From contig DAISXY010000002.1 of assembly GCA_036825615.1 (NCBI GenBank), forward strand, positions 255,265 to 319,264: a stretch of DNA of 64,000 nucleotides. Reading direction: 5' to 3'. The DNA is from JAICXG01 sp036825615 (GTDB taxonomy: Bacteria; Verrucomicrobiota; Verrucomicrobiia; Chthoniobacterales; UBA10450). The notes under the pieces are model-generated. The model had not been told where the DNA came from. It searched no databases and saw only the letters and a program-made list of their open reading frames with translations. Position numbers and translations under genes: made by a program. Of this stretch, positions 43,220-51,393 are shown one piece after another. How positions within the stretch are numbered: the stretch's first letter is position 1; each line of letters opens with the position of its first letter.

Positions 43220-44254
43220 CTATTTGTGGGATAACTCCCGGTGGATACCTCGAGGATTTGCGAGCGCGCTGATGACATGTTCCATCCCAGCTACAACTCG
43301 AGTCATCGCGTCATAGTTCAGCTTGTCAGGAGTGTCACTGGGCTGGTGATAGTGCGGATAGCGGAAAGGCGCGGTGTCGGTAATCATGATTCCGGGATAA
43401 CCATGCTGCCAAAATGACCATTGGTCGGACCAGCTCACACCAGGAACAAACTCCGGCATGGCCGCTCCTTCCGAGGCGATCGTGGCGTGGCGCCGAAACT
43501 GCCCGAGCGCCTGATGCAGGAGTGAGCGTGACCCGAGGTTCGCGACAAAGCCAATGAAATTTCCGGTGCGCGGATAAAACAGTCCCAGGCCGGGAGCGGG
43601 ATAGCGTTGCGAGCCCGATTTATCAGAATAATAACCGATCGTTTCCAGACTTATCATGGCATCAATGCGATCGCCGCGTGCCCGGCAGCGTTGGGCATAA
43701 ATATAACTTCCCATCTCCGCGGTCTGGAAGTAACCCGGCTCCTCGTTAACGAAAGCAACGAAACGCAGTGTCTTCTCGTTAGGTTTATTTTGAAAACGGT
43801 GGGCCAGAGCGAGGAGGGCGGCCACGCCGCTGCCATTGTCGTTCGCGCCGGGAGAACCGAAGACTGAGTCATAGTGTGCACCGACGAGGACGATCGCGGG
43901 CGAAGCCCCGGGCAGCTCCGCTTCAATGTTGGCGCACGGTTTGCCTTCCAGGTCATAGCTATCGCGGCGAACGTTCCAGCCGGCGAGCTGATTCTCTATG
44001 TACTGGGCCGCGGCGTTGAGCTGCGGATAACGAGCGAGATTGCGTTCGCCGATTTCCCCGGCGATCATGCGGACATGACCCACCAATTCTTCGCGCAGGC
44101 GCTGCTCAGCCGCCGAAAGCGAGGGCGGCGATTGGCGAAAGCTGCTTCCCGGCATATGAATCATGAATAACCACCCAGACAGAGCCAGCACGATCAGAAT
44201 GGTCGAAAAGATAATGCATAGATTCCTGGCCAGAGTCGAGCGGGTTCGTGGCAT
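43220..44254 (-). CDS. M28-family zinc peptidase
   Basis: 344 residues from MPRTRSTLARN; N-terminal signal anchor (about 10-30). Metal ligands and catalytic residues follow the M28 pattern: VLVGAHYDSVFGSPGANDNGSGVAAL (His-x-Asp, then bridging Asp), FVAFVNEEPGYFQT (Glu-Glu) and a late His in ITDTAPFRYPHYHQPSDTPDKL. It is probably a periplasmic or membrane-tethered aminopeptidase. A longer frame to 44365 overlaps the divergent gene and was rejected. Confidence 0.9.
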   Translation of the reverse strand: MPRTRSTLARNLCIIFSTILIVLALSGWLFMIHMPGSSFRQSPPSLSAAEQRLREELVGHVRMIAGEIGERNLARYPQLNAAAQYIENQLAGWNVRRDSYDLEGKPCANIEAELPGASPAIVLVGAHYDSVFGSPGANDNGSGVAALLALAHRFQNKPNEKTLRFVAFVNEEPGYFQTAEMGSYIYAQRCRARGDRIDAMISLETIGYYSDKSGSQRYPAPGLGLFYPRTGNFIGFVANLGSRSLLHQALGQFRRHATIASEGAAMPEFVPGVSWSDQWSFWQHGYPGIMITDTAPFRYPHYHQPSDTPDKLNYDAMTRVVAGMEHVISALANPRGIHRELSHK

Positions 44255-44346
44255 CGATTTCCTGCTTAGTGTATCCGTGCCCGAAAGACAATTGGAATAG
44301 CGCTTCAGGTGGGGTTGAGTCGAATATCTTTTCCACTTGGTCAGCC

Positions 44347-45492
44347 GTGAATCACTCCTCGCCACATCCAGCTCCGTCGGATCGAAAGGACTGGGACGAG
44401 GAATGGTGGGAACGGCTTCGCAGATGGGACTGGCAAACCATCGGTCTGGTGCTCGGGATCAAGCTGCTCCTCCTGAGTTTCGGAGTGCAGGCGGTCGCGT
44501 CCGTGCTGACGATTCATCCCGACTGGCTCCATATTTGGGACCGCTGGGATGCCAGCTTTTATCTCAGACTGGCGGAGCAAGGTTACACCGGGACGGGCGG
44601 TGATCGTGTCTCGCTTGTCTTTTTCCCTCTTTATCCATGGCTGGTCCGAGGAGCTGCATTCCTGACACAGGATTACATAGCGGGGGCGCTTCTTGTTTCG
44701 GGGTTGGCCTCGGTCGCGGTTGGATTGCTGTTGCGGCAACTTGTCTGTTGCGATGAGCCGGAAAGAGTGGCGCGCAACGCGGTCTGGTTTGTCTTTATCT
44801 TCCCAACGAGTTACTTCCTCCACATTCCGTATACCGAGAGCCTGTTTCTCGCGCTGACGCTCGGCTGCTTTCTCGCGGCGCGAAAAGAGTATTGGGCACT
44901 CGCGGGGTTACTGGGCGCGGCCGCATCATTGACAAGGGTAAACGGTTTGATCCTGGGACCGGCGCTGCTGGTGGAAGCATTTCTCCAGTTCCGTCGGAAA
45001 CGCCGCTGGAGCTGGGCCTGGCTTTGGATCGGTCTCGTGCCGGTCGGTTTTCTCGCCTATCTCTGGCTCAACCACGAAGTGACTGGTGACTGGTTCGCTT
45101 TTACCAAGATCATGCGCGAGCATTGGTACAAGAAGCTCGCACCGCCATGGGTCGGGATACACGACCTTTGGTTGCGTGCCTTGGGCCTAAACATCAATGA
45201 AGGCCTGAATGAGTTCATCGCCGTTGTCCTGATTACGATCTGCACAGTCTGGTCATGGTTTCGGCTCCGGGCCTCCTATTCGGTCTGGATCACGCTCAAC
45301 TGGCTCCTCATTACAAGTACCGCGTTTATCCTGAGTGTGCCGCGCTACGCGCTGACGCTCTTTCCGGTTTTCATTCTCTTCGCGATCGTCTGTAGCGGGC
45401 GGCGCTTGTTGTTCTCGATCGTGACGATCTGGTCACTCCTGTATCTCGCGCTCTATACTGCGCGCTTTGCGCAGGGATACTGGGCTTTTTAG
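44347..45492 (+). CDS. PIG-V-like mannosyltransferase / GT-C membrane glycosyltransferase
   Basis: 381 residues from a GTG at 44347 (VNHSSPHPAPSDRKDW); the in-frame ATG at 44248 would overlap the divergent M28 start, so GTG is preferred, though uncertain. About nine transmembrane helices. The first loop has WDRWDASFYLRLAEQGY, matching the WD-(x)-WD(A/G)-x-(W/Y/H)-Y motif of PIG-V/GT-C enzymes, then FFPLYPWLVR and IPYTESLFL. It would transfer a sugar from a polyprenyl-phosphate donor outside the membrane. Acceptor unknown. Confidence 0.8.
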   Translation: MNHSSPHPAPSDRKDWDEEWWERLRRWDWQTIGLVLGIKLLLLSFGVQAVASVLTIHPDWLHIWDRWDASFYLRLAEQGYTGTGGDRVSLVFFPLYPWLVRGAAFLTQDYIAGALLVSGLASVAVGLLLRQLVCCDEPERVARNAVWFVFIFPTSYFLHIPYTESLFLALTLGCFLAARKEYWALAGLLGAAASLTRVNGLILGPALLVEAFLQFRRKRRWSWAWLWIGLVPVGFLAYLWLNHEVTGDWFAFTKIMREHWYKKLAPPWVGIHDLWLRALGLNINEGLNEFIAVVLITICTVWSWFRLRASYSVWITLNWLLITSTAFILSVPRYALTLFPVFILFAIVCSGRRLLFSIVTIWSLLYLALYTARFAQGYWAF

Positions 45493-45574
45493 CAGCGGTA
45501 ATCGGCGAATTTTGGGGAGGGAAAACGAAGTGCGTGCATCCGGCGGCGGTTTGATGCAGAATGTGGGGCCGATT

Positions 45575-45976
45575 ATGAAAACGAAATTGCTTGCGACCGC
45601 GCTGCTGCTTGCTTCCTGCCTGACGGGTTGGGCCTGGCCCAGGTCTTCGATTACTCAGGAAAAGGTAAACCAGGTCCGAATTGGTCAGACAACCGAAGCG
45701 GACCTCCTCCAGCTTTTCGGCACGCCGACCACCCGGATGATTGACCTGCGCCATGAGGTCGAGCTGGATTGGTTTCGGACACCGCCCATGCCGTTGCAGG
45801 GATATGTGCCTTTGATCGGCTCCTTCATCGGCGGCCTCGATGTTGAAGCACAGCAACTCTATGTCGTTCTCGCCCCGAACGGCAGGGTGATGCGATTCTA
45901 CGTCTACAGCACGACGGGCAAGGTGCGCGGACCAATGCAACAGGCGAGCATGCGCCGCGTCGAATACTCGAAGTAA
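45575..45976 (+). CDS. BamE/SmpA-like small lipoprotein
   Basis: 133 residues from MKTKLLATALLLASCLTGWAW; the lipobox LASC (Cys15) predicts a lipoprotein. ITQEKVNQVRIGQTTEADLLQLFGTPTT is the SmpA/OmlA/BamE-type 'I..GMT..EV...LG.P' motif. The C-terminal half is beta-rich. BamE-fold proteins support outer-membrane assembly, but many distant relatives have no known role. It lies 82 bp after the glycosyltransferase. Confidence 0.75.
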   Translation: MKTKLLATALLLASCLTGWAWPRSSITQEKVNQVRIGQTTEADLLQLFGTPTTRMIDLRHEVELDWFRTPPMPLQGYVPLIGSFIGGLDVEAQQLYVVLAPNGRVMRFYVYSTTGKVRGPMQQASMRRVEYSK

Positions 45977-45990
45977 CTGCGTCTTTCGCG

Positions 45991-46407
45991 CTACGACTGC
46001 GAGTTATCGGGCGACCTCGCGGCGGCGCTCCCGGATCTTGTCTCCTGCAGGACCTGCTCGAGCCGGGCACGGCTGACCGGCTTTTGCAGGACGGCAAACG
46101 CGCCGGAGAATTCGGGCGTCAGTTCCACTCGATCGCCGAGGCCGGAAAGAAAGATGATGCAACCTTTGGGGTCCTCGCTCAGGATATTGCGGCAGGCGGT
46201 GAGGCCATTGAGCCGCGCCATCGCGAAATCCATTAGCACGACATCGGGCTTGTGCTGGCGATAGGCGCGAATGGCGTCGAGCCCGGAGTGGACGACGGCG
46301 ACAACTTCATGGCCGCAGGAACGCACCATCTCGGCCAGCGCGCTCGAGAAGAGCTTCTCGTCATCCGCGATCAAGACGCGCACAGGAGAAAAAGCAGAAA
46401 TTTTCAT
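45991..46407 (-). CDS. Single-domain response regulator (CheY-like)
   Basis: 138 residues, receiver domain only. Acidic pocket LIADDE near residue 14, phospho-acceptor Asp in VLMDFAM near 60, Ser in FLSG, and Lys in VLQKPVS near 109. The Ser-rich C-terminal tail has no output domain. The partner kinase is not in the window. It lies downstream of the subtilase gene but is separated from it by a terminator-like hairpin. Confidence 0.88.
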   Translation of the reverse strand: MKISAFSPVRVLIADDEKLFSSALAEMVRSCGHEVVAVVHSGLDAIRAYRQHKPDVVLMDFAMARLNGLTACRNILSEDPKGCIIFLSGLGDRVELTPEFSGAFAVLQKPVSRARLEQVLQETRSGSAAARSPDNSQS

Positions 46408-46549
46408 GCCGACGCAACTAATTTGTTTTTGGCGGCGGCGGCCGGAACCTTCCGGGCGAGCTAATCGGCGGGCCCATTTTCAGGCGCGCCGGCGAGGACG
46501 AGGCGAGCTTTGCGACGGCCAGGCCAGCCAAGGCAGCGGAAAACGGAAA

Positions 46550-46579
46550 CGCCGCTTTCCCCAAAAGGAGAAAGCGGCG
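46550..46579 (-). terminator. Rho-independent-like terminator after the subtilase gene
   Basis: Ten-base perfect arms CGCCGCTTTC/GAAAGCGGCG (46550-46559 and 46570-46579) with a 10-nt loop. On the minus strand the hairpin is followed by TTTCCGTTTT. It lies 37 bp beyond the subtilase stop. Confidence 0.6.
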
Positions 46580-46615
46580 CACAATCCAGAAAAACCCGGA
46601 ATGAGAGAGCAACGC

Positions 46616-48403
46616 TTAGCGCGCTCTGACGTCCGCGCTGGCGCTCCCGCCCAAATTACTGGTTACGGTGACGTTTACCGGATTCGTGACCCCGTTCTTT
46701 TTGAGGCGGTAATTACCGTCGCCTCGGGTCTGCATCGTCCCAAGGACTTGACCCGAACTCGTCACCTTGACAGTCAGGACTGCGGCGGGGTTCGAATCGG
46801 TTGCCATCACTGTGAGCTGGCTGCGTGCGGTGTTGTATACGGCCTTGGTAATCGTCACCGTATCGACCATGACGGAGTTCACCGCGGCAAGAATGTCGAT
46901 GCGACCGTTGCCGAAAGTGTTATTCGGTGTCTTTGGCGTACCGGAGTCACAGCTGTTCGAGAGAATGTGGACGGCGTTGTTATTCAAGACCGGTTCGGTC
47001 GCATCAGGATTATTCTTTAGCTCCGGATGCGCCGACCAAAGGAGCGCGACCGCACCGGCGATGTGTGGGGTCGCCATCGAAGTGCCACTGGCTAAAACAT
47101 ACGCACTATCGGAGGTGTTACTGGCCGAACGAGTGTTAGTTCCCGGCGCGCAGATATCGGGCTTCAGTCGCATGCTGCCATCGACTGTCACAGGTCCACG
47201 ACTGCTGAAGGAGGCGATGGTATCGAAGCCGGTGTTTAGCGCTCCTACGGTGTAACTGGCATCATAGAGTGACGCAGGGTCAGTCACAGTCGAGCAACTC
47301 GGACCGGAGTTACCCGCAGCCACAACCATCTCGATGCCGGCGGCGCGTTGCGCTTCCACCCCAGCCTGGAGCGTATTGGGCGCACAACCCTCCGATGTCG
47401 GACAGCCCCAGGAGTTAATTGTCACATCCGGAGCCTTGGTCGGGTCACCCTGGGAAGGATCGCCCCCCACCGGGTAAGGAGCAAGGAAGAACTCCATGCA
47501 CTCGAGGTATCTTGCGGGCGTGCCGACGCCTTCGTCCATGTTGCGGCAACCGATGCACTCAGCCGAAGGCGCCATGCCGATCTGGTTGCTTCCGCCATCG
47601 TCGCCAATCGCGGTGCCGAGTGTGTGACTGCCGTGGAAGTAGTCATCGCATGGCTGAGGGGAATTGTTTCCGCAGGGGTTACCGACACTGTCATGAATCG
47701 AGTCATGCCAGTTAAAGTCATGGTCAGCAGTCACACCGTCCCAGCCGCGGTAATGCGGTTTAATCGCATTATGAGTCCAGCGAAAACCTGTGTCCGCGGT
47801 CGCGACGACGATGCCCTGGCCTTTGAATCCTTCCGCCCAAACGTCAGGGGCATGAGTATAAGTTATTCCCGGCTCGACTGTATCCGGCGCGGTAGGCTGC
47901 GATGCCACTGGAATCGGTCGCTCACCCTGCGGGATGCCGCGCACGTGCGGATTGCCTTCCACCCGCGCCACATCAGGCCGGGCCGCGAGCGCGAGCGCAT
48001 CCTCATAGTGACCTTTCACCCAGACGGCGTTGACGATGTAATAGGAGCGGTGCTCGAGCTTACGTTCCTGCAGCCATTGCAGGATCGAGCCTTGCGTCGC
48101 TTGCTTCTTGTTCCAAAGGGCGTCGCGCACGAACTGCCCTTTGGCAGCCTTGGTCGGAAGGAGCGCGGCTCCGCTCAGGTCGGCCTGGTCAGCCATGATG
48201 ACCATGAATTCTGCCTGCTGGCCATTGGTAGTATGTTCAACTACCCATGGCGCGATTTTCCGCAGCGCCGCCGCCTGCCCGGGGCGGTTAACCGCACGCA
48301 ATGATCCCACCGCACCGATGGCGATGGCCAAAGCTGCGGCAAGAAAGACGAAAGCAACGCTCCGCCGCAGCATCCCAAACCTTGTATTGCTGTTTTTACG
48401 CAT
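46616..48403 (-). CDS. S8-family subtilisin-like serine peptidase
   Basis: 595 residues: signal peptide (about 12-37), inhibitor-I9-like propeptide (about 60-150), and catalytic domain with Asp204 in VVATADTGF, His257 in FHGSHTLGT and Ser442 in SGTSMATPH. The catalytic domain has an insertion with CGNNSPQPCDDY and two other Cys pairs. A C-terminal beta-sandwich (about 500-595) follows. It is an exported, presumably self-maturing protease for extracellular protein breakdown. Confidence 0.92.
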   Translation of the reverse strand: MRKNSNTRFGMLRRSVAFVFLAAALAIAIGAVGSLRAVNRPGQAAALRKIAPWVVEHTTNGQQAEFMVIMADQADLSGAALLPTKAAKGQFVRDALWNKKQATQGSILQWLQERKLEHRSYYIVNAVWVKGHYEDALALAARPDVARVEGNPHVRGIPQGERPIPVASQPTAPDTVEPGITYTHAPDVWAEGFKGQGIVVATADTGFRWTHNAIKPHYRGWDGVTADHDFNWHDSIHDSVGNPCGNNSPQPCDDYFHGSHTLGTAIGDDGGSNQIGMAPSAECIGCRNMDEGVGTPARYLECMEFFLAPYPVGGDPSQGDPTKAPDVTINSWGCPTSEGCAPNTLQAGVEAQRAAGIEMVVAAGNSGPSCSTVTDPASLYDASYTVGALNTGFDTIASFSSRGPVTVDGSMRLKPDICAPGTNTRSASNTSDSAYVLASGTSMATPHIAGAVALLWSAHPELKNNPDATEPVLNNNAVHILSNSCDSGTPKTPNNTFGNGRIDILAAVNSVMVDTVTITKAVYNTARSQLTVMATDSNPAAVLTVKVTSSGQVLGTMQTRGDGNYRLKKNGVTNPVNVTVTSNLGGSASADVRAR

Positions 48404-48515
48404 AGTGGGATCACGGTCTAGATGTTTTGCGGGCAGAGATCAAGACAATTCTGGTTACAGAATCGACTTCCTGCGCCGGGCTGGCGAAAGCCCTCAAACC
48501 GCCGCCATCGCTGAC

Positions 48516-48950
48516 TTACGGTTTCCGTCCTTCTTCGACATCAAAAAGCTGGGTCAACGTCTGGATGTCCGCGCGCTTCGCCAAGCCGGCCTCGGTCTTG
48601 GATTTGGCAAGGTGATTGGAAGCGAAGTCATTCCAGCCAAGCTTGGAGATGAATCCATTCCAGATCTCGATGTCATTCTTGTAGAGGCGGTGCCCGTTGT
48701 TGTAACACCATTCGAGAATCTCCTCGTCGCTTCCACCTTTGCGCACCCGGGCGCAAAGCTTGTCGTATTCGACACGTAGAAATTTGATCAGCCGCCGATC
48801 CGCCCCGCGGCCGAGATTCTCCTGATATTCCGGATCGAGTTTCCCTGCCGCATGCAGCCGGATCTTGTCCAGCAGGCGGGGGAAATAGCGCAGGCCATTT
48901 GTTTCATCCTCAGCACTCCTGGGCTTCATGCGCAAATCTGAATCGGACAA
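48516..48950 (-). CDS. DUF5069 protein
   Basis: 144 residues (Met at codon 8 is an alternative start). It matches the DUF5069 pattern: NGLRYFPRLLDKIRLHAAGKL, FLRVEYDKL and EEILEWCYNNGHRL, then a helical tail. Soluble and cytoplasmic. Function unknown in the family. Confidence 0.75.
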   Translation of the reverse strand: MSDSDLRMKPRSAEDETNGLRYFPRLLDKIRLHAAGKLDPEYQENLGRGADRRLIKFLRVEYDKLCARVRKGGSDEEILEWCYNNGHRLYKNDIEIWNGFISKLGWNDFASNHLAKSKTEAGLAKRADIQTLTQLFDVEEGRKP

Positions 48951-49072
48951 TCGTTCCTCGCAAGCGGGTGGCGCGAAAAGGCAGGGTTTCCAGCGTTTGA
49001 AGGACTACCTCTGGTCCGATTTGGTGACGGCCAAACCGTTGCAGGAGAGCCGATCGATTGGTAGATAATCGC

Positions 49073-49753
49073 ATGAAACTGACCTACTACGGACACGCCT
49101 GTTTCGCCGTCATCGCCGGTGGCAAGCAACTGCTCTTTGATCCATTCATCCGGCCAAACCCGCTCGCGAAAAAAATCGAAATTGAGAAGATCGCGGCCGA
49201 CTACATTCTGGTTACCCATGGCCATGGCGACCATGTCGCGGATGTGGTGGAGATTGCCAAGCGCACCGGCGCGACCGTGATTGCGCCCTTTGAGACGGCT
49301 TCCTGGCTGGAAAAACAGGGCGCTGCCAATGTGCAGGGGATGAACCACGGGGGCGCCAGCCAGTTACCATTCGGGCGCGTCAAGTTAACCGCCGCGGTGC
49401 ACAGCAGCTCATTACCCGATGGGAGTTACGGCGGGAATCCGTGCGGCTTTGTCATCGAAAGTAGCGACGGTAACTTCTATTACTCGGGAGATACCGCCCT
49501 CACGATGGACATGAAGCTAATCGGCGAACAAACAAAGCTACGCTTCGCCGTCCTGCCGATCGGTGACTTTTTCACGATGGGAATCGACGACGCGGTGCAC
49601 GCTGCGAACTTCGTCGGAGCGACAAAGATTGTTGGCGTGCACTATGACACCTTTCCGCCGATCAAGATCGACCACGCCGCAGCTATCAAGACCGCCCAGG
49701 CCGGGGAGAAGGAGTTACTTCTGCCAAGGATCGGTGAAACGATCGACCTCTAG
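49073..49753 (+). CDS. UPF0173-type metallo-beta-lactamase-fold hydrolase
   Basis: 226 residues from MKLTYYGHACFAV. Metal-binding motif THGHGDH (near residues 45-51), then VHSSSLPDG, YYSGDTALTMDMKLI (the Asp ligand) and GVHYDTFPPI. This is the UPF0173 family of metal-dependent hydrolases with unknown substrate. Its stop overlaps the convergent SET gene by 4 bases. Confidence 0.9.
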   Translation: MKLTYYGHACFAVIAGGKQLLFDPFIRPNPLAKKIEIEKIAADYILVTHGHGDHVADVVEIAKRTGATVIAPFETASWLEKQGAANVQGMNHGGASQLPFGRVKLTAAVHSSSLPDGSYGGNPCGFVIESSDGNFYYSGDTALTMDMKLIGEQTKLRFAVLPIGDFFTMGIDDAVHAANFVGATKIVGVHYDTFPPIKIDHAAAIKTAQAGEKELLLPRIGETIDL

Positions 49754-50229
49754 GTAAGTGGTTCGAGCATCGTGCCGCGGCAGGTCGAGGCACCGCAGTT
49801 ACAGCCGAAAAGCTTTTCCAATGCCTTCGTGCGACGGTCCGCCGGTTCCAGGTTGTAGTCGTAGAATAACTCTTCGCCTTGCTCGATCTTGCACAGCGCG
49901 TGAATATAAATCCGCCCGTGTTGCTCGCGCGGTTCGCAGTTTGGCTCGCAGGAATGATTGATCCAGCGTGACTCATTCCCGCCCACGCCGGCGTCAATCA
50001 CCATGCCGTTCTCGATGGAAAAAAAGAACGTGTGATACGGATGTCTCGGGTCGTGCGGCGGTAACTCTTGCGCCACCGTCCACGGAATCCGCCGCCCCGT
50101 GTACTCGATGATCCGGGCGCCGCGGCGGATCGGAACGGTGGCAAACACTCCTTTGCCATGAACCGCAGATCGTCCCACGCGGACAAGCTTGGATCTACTC
50201 TTCGCGCGTGCTCTCACCGAGAACATCAC
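49750..50229 (-). CDS. SET-domain protein-lysine methyltransferase
   Basis: 159 residues: SET domain with GRSAVHGKGVFATVPIRRGA, IIEYTG, the pseudoknot motif WINHSCEPNCEP, ELFYDYNLEP, and a post-SET zinc site (CNCGASTCRGTM). All residues needed for S-adenosylmethionine binding and catalysis appear present. Bacterial SET proteins modify ribosomal or other basic proteins; the target is unknown. The ATG at 50229 overlaps the end of the beta-lactamase gene by 35 bases; a GTG at 50178 just before GRSAVHGKG is an alternative start. Confidence 0.85.
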   Translation of the reverse strand: MMFSVRARAKSRSKLVRVGRSAVHGKGVFATVPIRRGARIIEYTGRRIPWTVAQELPPHDPRHPYHTFFFSIENGMVIDAGVGGNESRWINHSCEPNCEPREQHGRIYIHALCKIEQGEELFYDYNLEPADRRTKALEKLFGCNCGASTCRGTMLEPLT

Positions 50230-51073
50230 TCACGATCCGCGCCGCCTCTGCGATTGCGCCTAGTCGTGCGTTTGCCGAAGCAGTAGATCCAAGGGAATAA
50301 ACTGCAAGCAGGATCGGCGCTCTTCCAGGCGGACGGAGAATCGCAATGTCGTTAGTCGCTCCGTTCGCACCCCGGCCAGTCTTATCACCTACCTGCCAGC
50401 CCTTGGGGACTCCGGCGCGAATCATCTCCGCACCGGTAGTGTTACCGGAGAGCCAGCGGTTAAGTTGCTCGCGCGAGGCCGGGGAAAGCTCATCGCCTAC
50501 GAGCAACACGCGCAGATCGCCGAGCATGGCTGCGGGAGTGGTCGTATCGCGCTCGTCGGCCGGCAACGCGCTGTTTAAGTCGGGTTCGATTCGATCGAGC
50601 CGACTATCTTTATCCCCGAGCGAGCGCGCATAACGAGTCAAGCCCTCGGGCCCGCCGATGGTCTTGAGGAGGAGATTGCCCGCGGTGTTGTCGCTTAGCT
50701 GAAGGGCCGCGGCGCAGAGGGCGCCGAGAGTCATGCCTCCTTCGTTAACATGGGCCCGAGTTACGGGCGCATACTCCAGCAGATCAGCCTTCGTGTAGGG
50801 GATAAACCGAGTCAGGTTATCTTTTCCCTGGTCGACTCGATGAAGCACGGCGGCAGCAGCGAGAAACTTGAACGTGCTGCACATCGGAAACCGCTCCTCC
50901 GCTCGGTGGCGGATTTGTCGGCCGCTGCCCGTATCCAGCGCCGCCACTCCTAACCGGCCGCCGGTCCGCGCCTCGACTTCCTTGAGTCGTTGTTCTCCGG
51001 GCTCTGCCGCATAACTCTGCGCGAGCGACAGGAGTACAAAGAACAGGAGCAGAAGTCGCGAACGAGGTGTCAT
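50195..51073 (-). CDS. Class A serine beta-lactamase
   Basis: 292 residues, the usual length; signal peptide (1-23, cleavage near YAA). All class A signatures are present: Ser66-Thr-Phe-Lys69 (Ambler 70-73), Ser127-Asp-Asn129 (130-132), omega-loop Glu163-Pro-Asp-Leu-Asn167 (166-170) followed by ADERDTTTP, and Lys231-Thr-Gly233 (234-236). The combination with GWQVGDKTGRG resembles environmental relatives of the CTX-M/PenA branch. It should be a working periplasmic penicillin/cephalosporin hydrolase; its spectrum cannot be read from this. It is co-oriented and packed between a 101-aa gene and the SET gene. Confidence 0.93.
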   Translation of the reverse strand: MTPRSRLLLLFFVLLSLAQSYAAEPGEQRLKEVEARTGGRLGVAALDTGSGRQIRHRAEERFPMCSTFKFLAAAAVLHRVDQGKDNLTRFIPYTKADLLEYAPVTRAHVNEGGMTLGALCAAALQLSDNTAGNLLLKTIGGPEGLTRYARSLGDKDSRLDRIEPDLNSALPADERDTTTPAAMLGDLRVLLVGDELSPASREQLNRWLSGNTTGAEMIRAGVPKGWQVGDKTGRGANGATNDIAILRPPGRAPILLAVYSLGSTASANARLGAIAEAARIVSDVLGESTREE

Positions 51074-51087
51074 CGAGTCGCTCCGCC

Positions 51088-51393
51088 TCAGGCTGGCGCC
51101 ATCTCCGGCAGGCCGAGAAAGATCTCTTCCTTCGCGCGTTCCTCCGTGGTCTGGAGCGGCGCGAAACGCTCCGCGCGAAAGCCCCGCTCAATCCCATGGG
51201 CATTGAGCGGGCCTTTAATTTCGCAGAGATAGACCGCAACCTCTCCTTCGTCGCCAGTCAGGCCGATCCCCGGGACAATGTCGCGAATCGTATAAACGGA
51301 GCCTTCCTTGGGTAACTCACCGTAGAGTTTCTCGATCCCAAGCGGGAAACGGCCGTCAACACAAACCACCTTCTGATTCGGCAAGAACATCAC
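51088..51393 (-). CDS. Small conserved hypothetical protein
   Basis: 101 residues. VVCVDGRFPLGIEKLYGELPKEGSVYTIRDI, a GEVAVYL strand, and FRAERFAPL. I recall this KGxVYTIR...FRAxRFxPL pattern from small proteins in many genomes and phages, with no known role. Its start overlaps the tricorn stop (ATGA), and it ends 14 bp before the beta-lactamase gene. Confidence 0.7.
   Translation of the reverse strand: MMFLPNQKVVCVDGRFPLGIEKLYGELPKEGSVYTIRDIVPGIGLTGDEGEVAVYLCEIKGPLNAHGIERGFRAERFAPLQTTEERAKEEIFLGLPEMAPA

Noticed and set aside
46418..46612. 64-aa minus-strand frame right after the subtilase stop
   Set aside because: It would start at TTG and is crossed by the terminator hairpin 46550-46579; no family resemblance.
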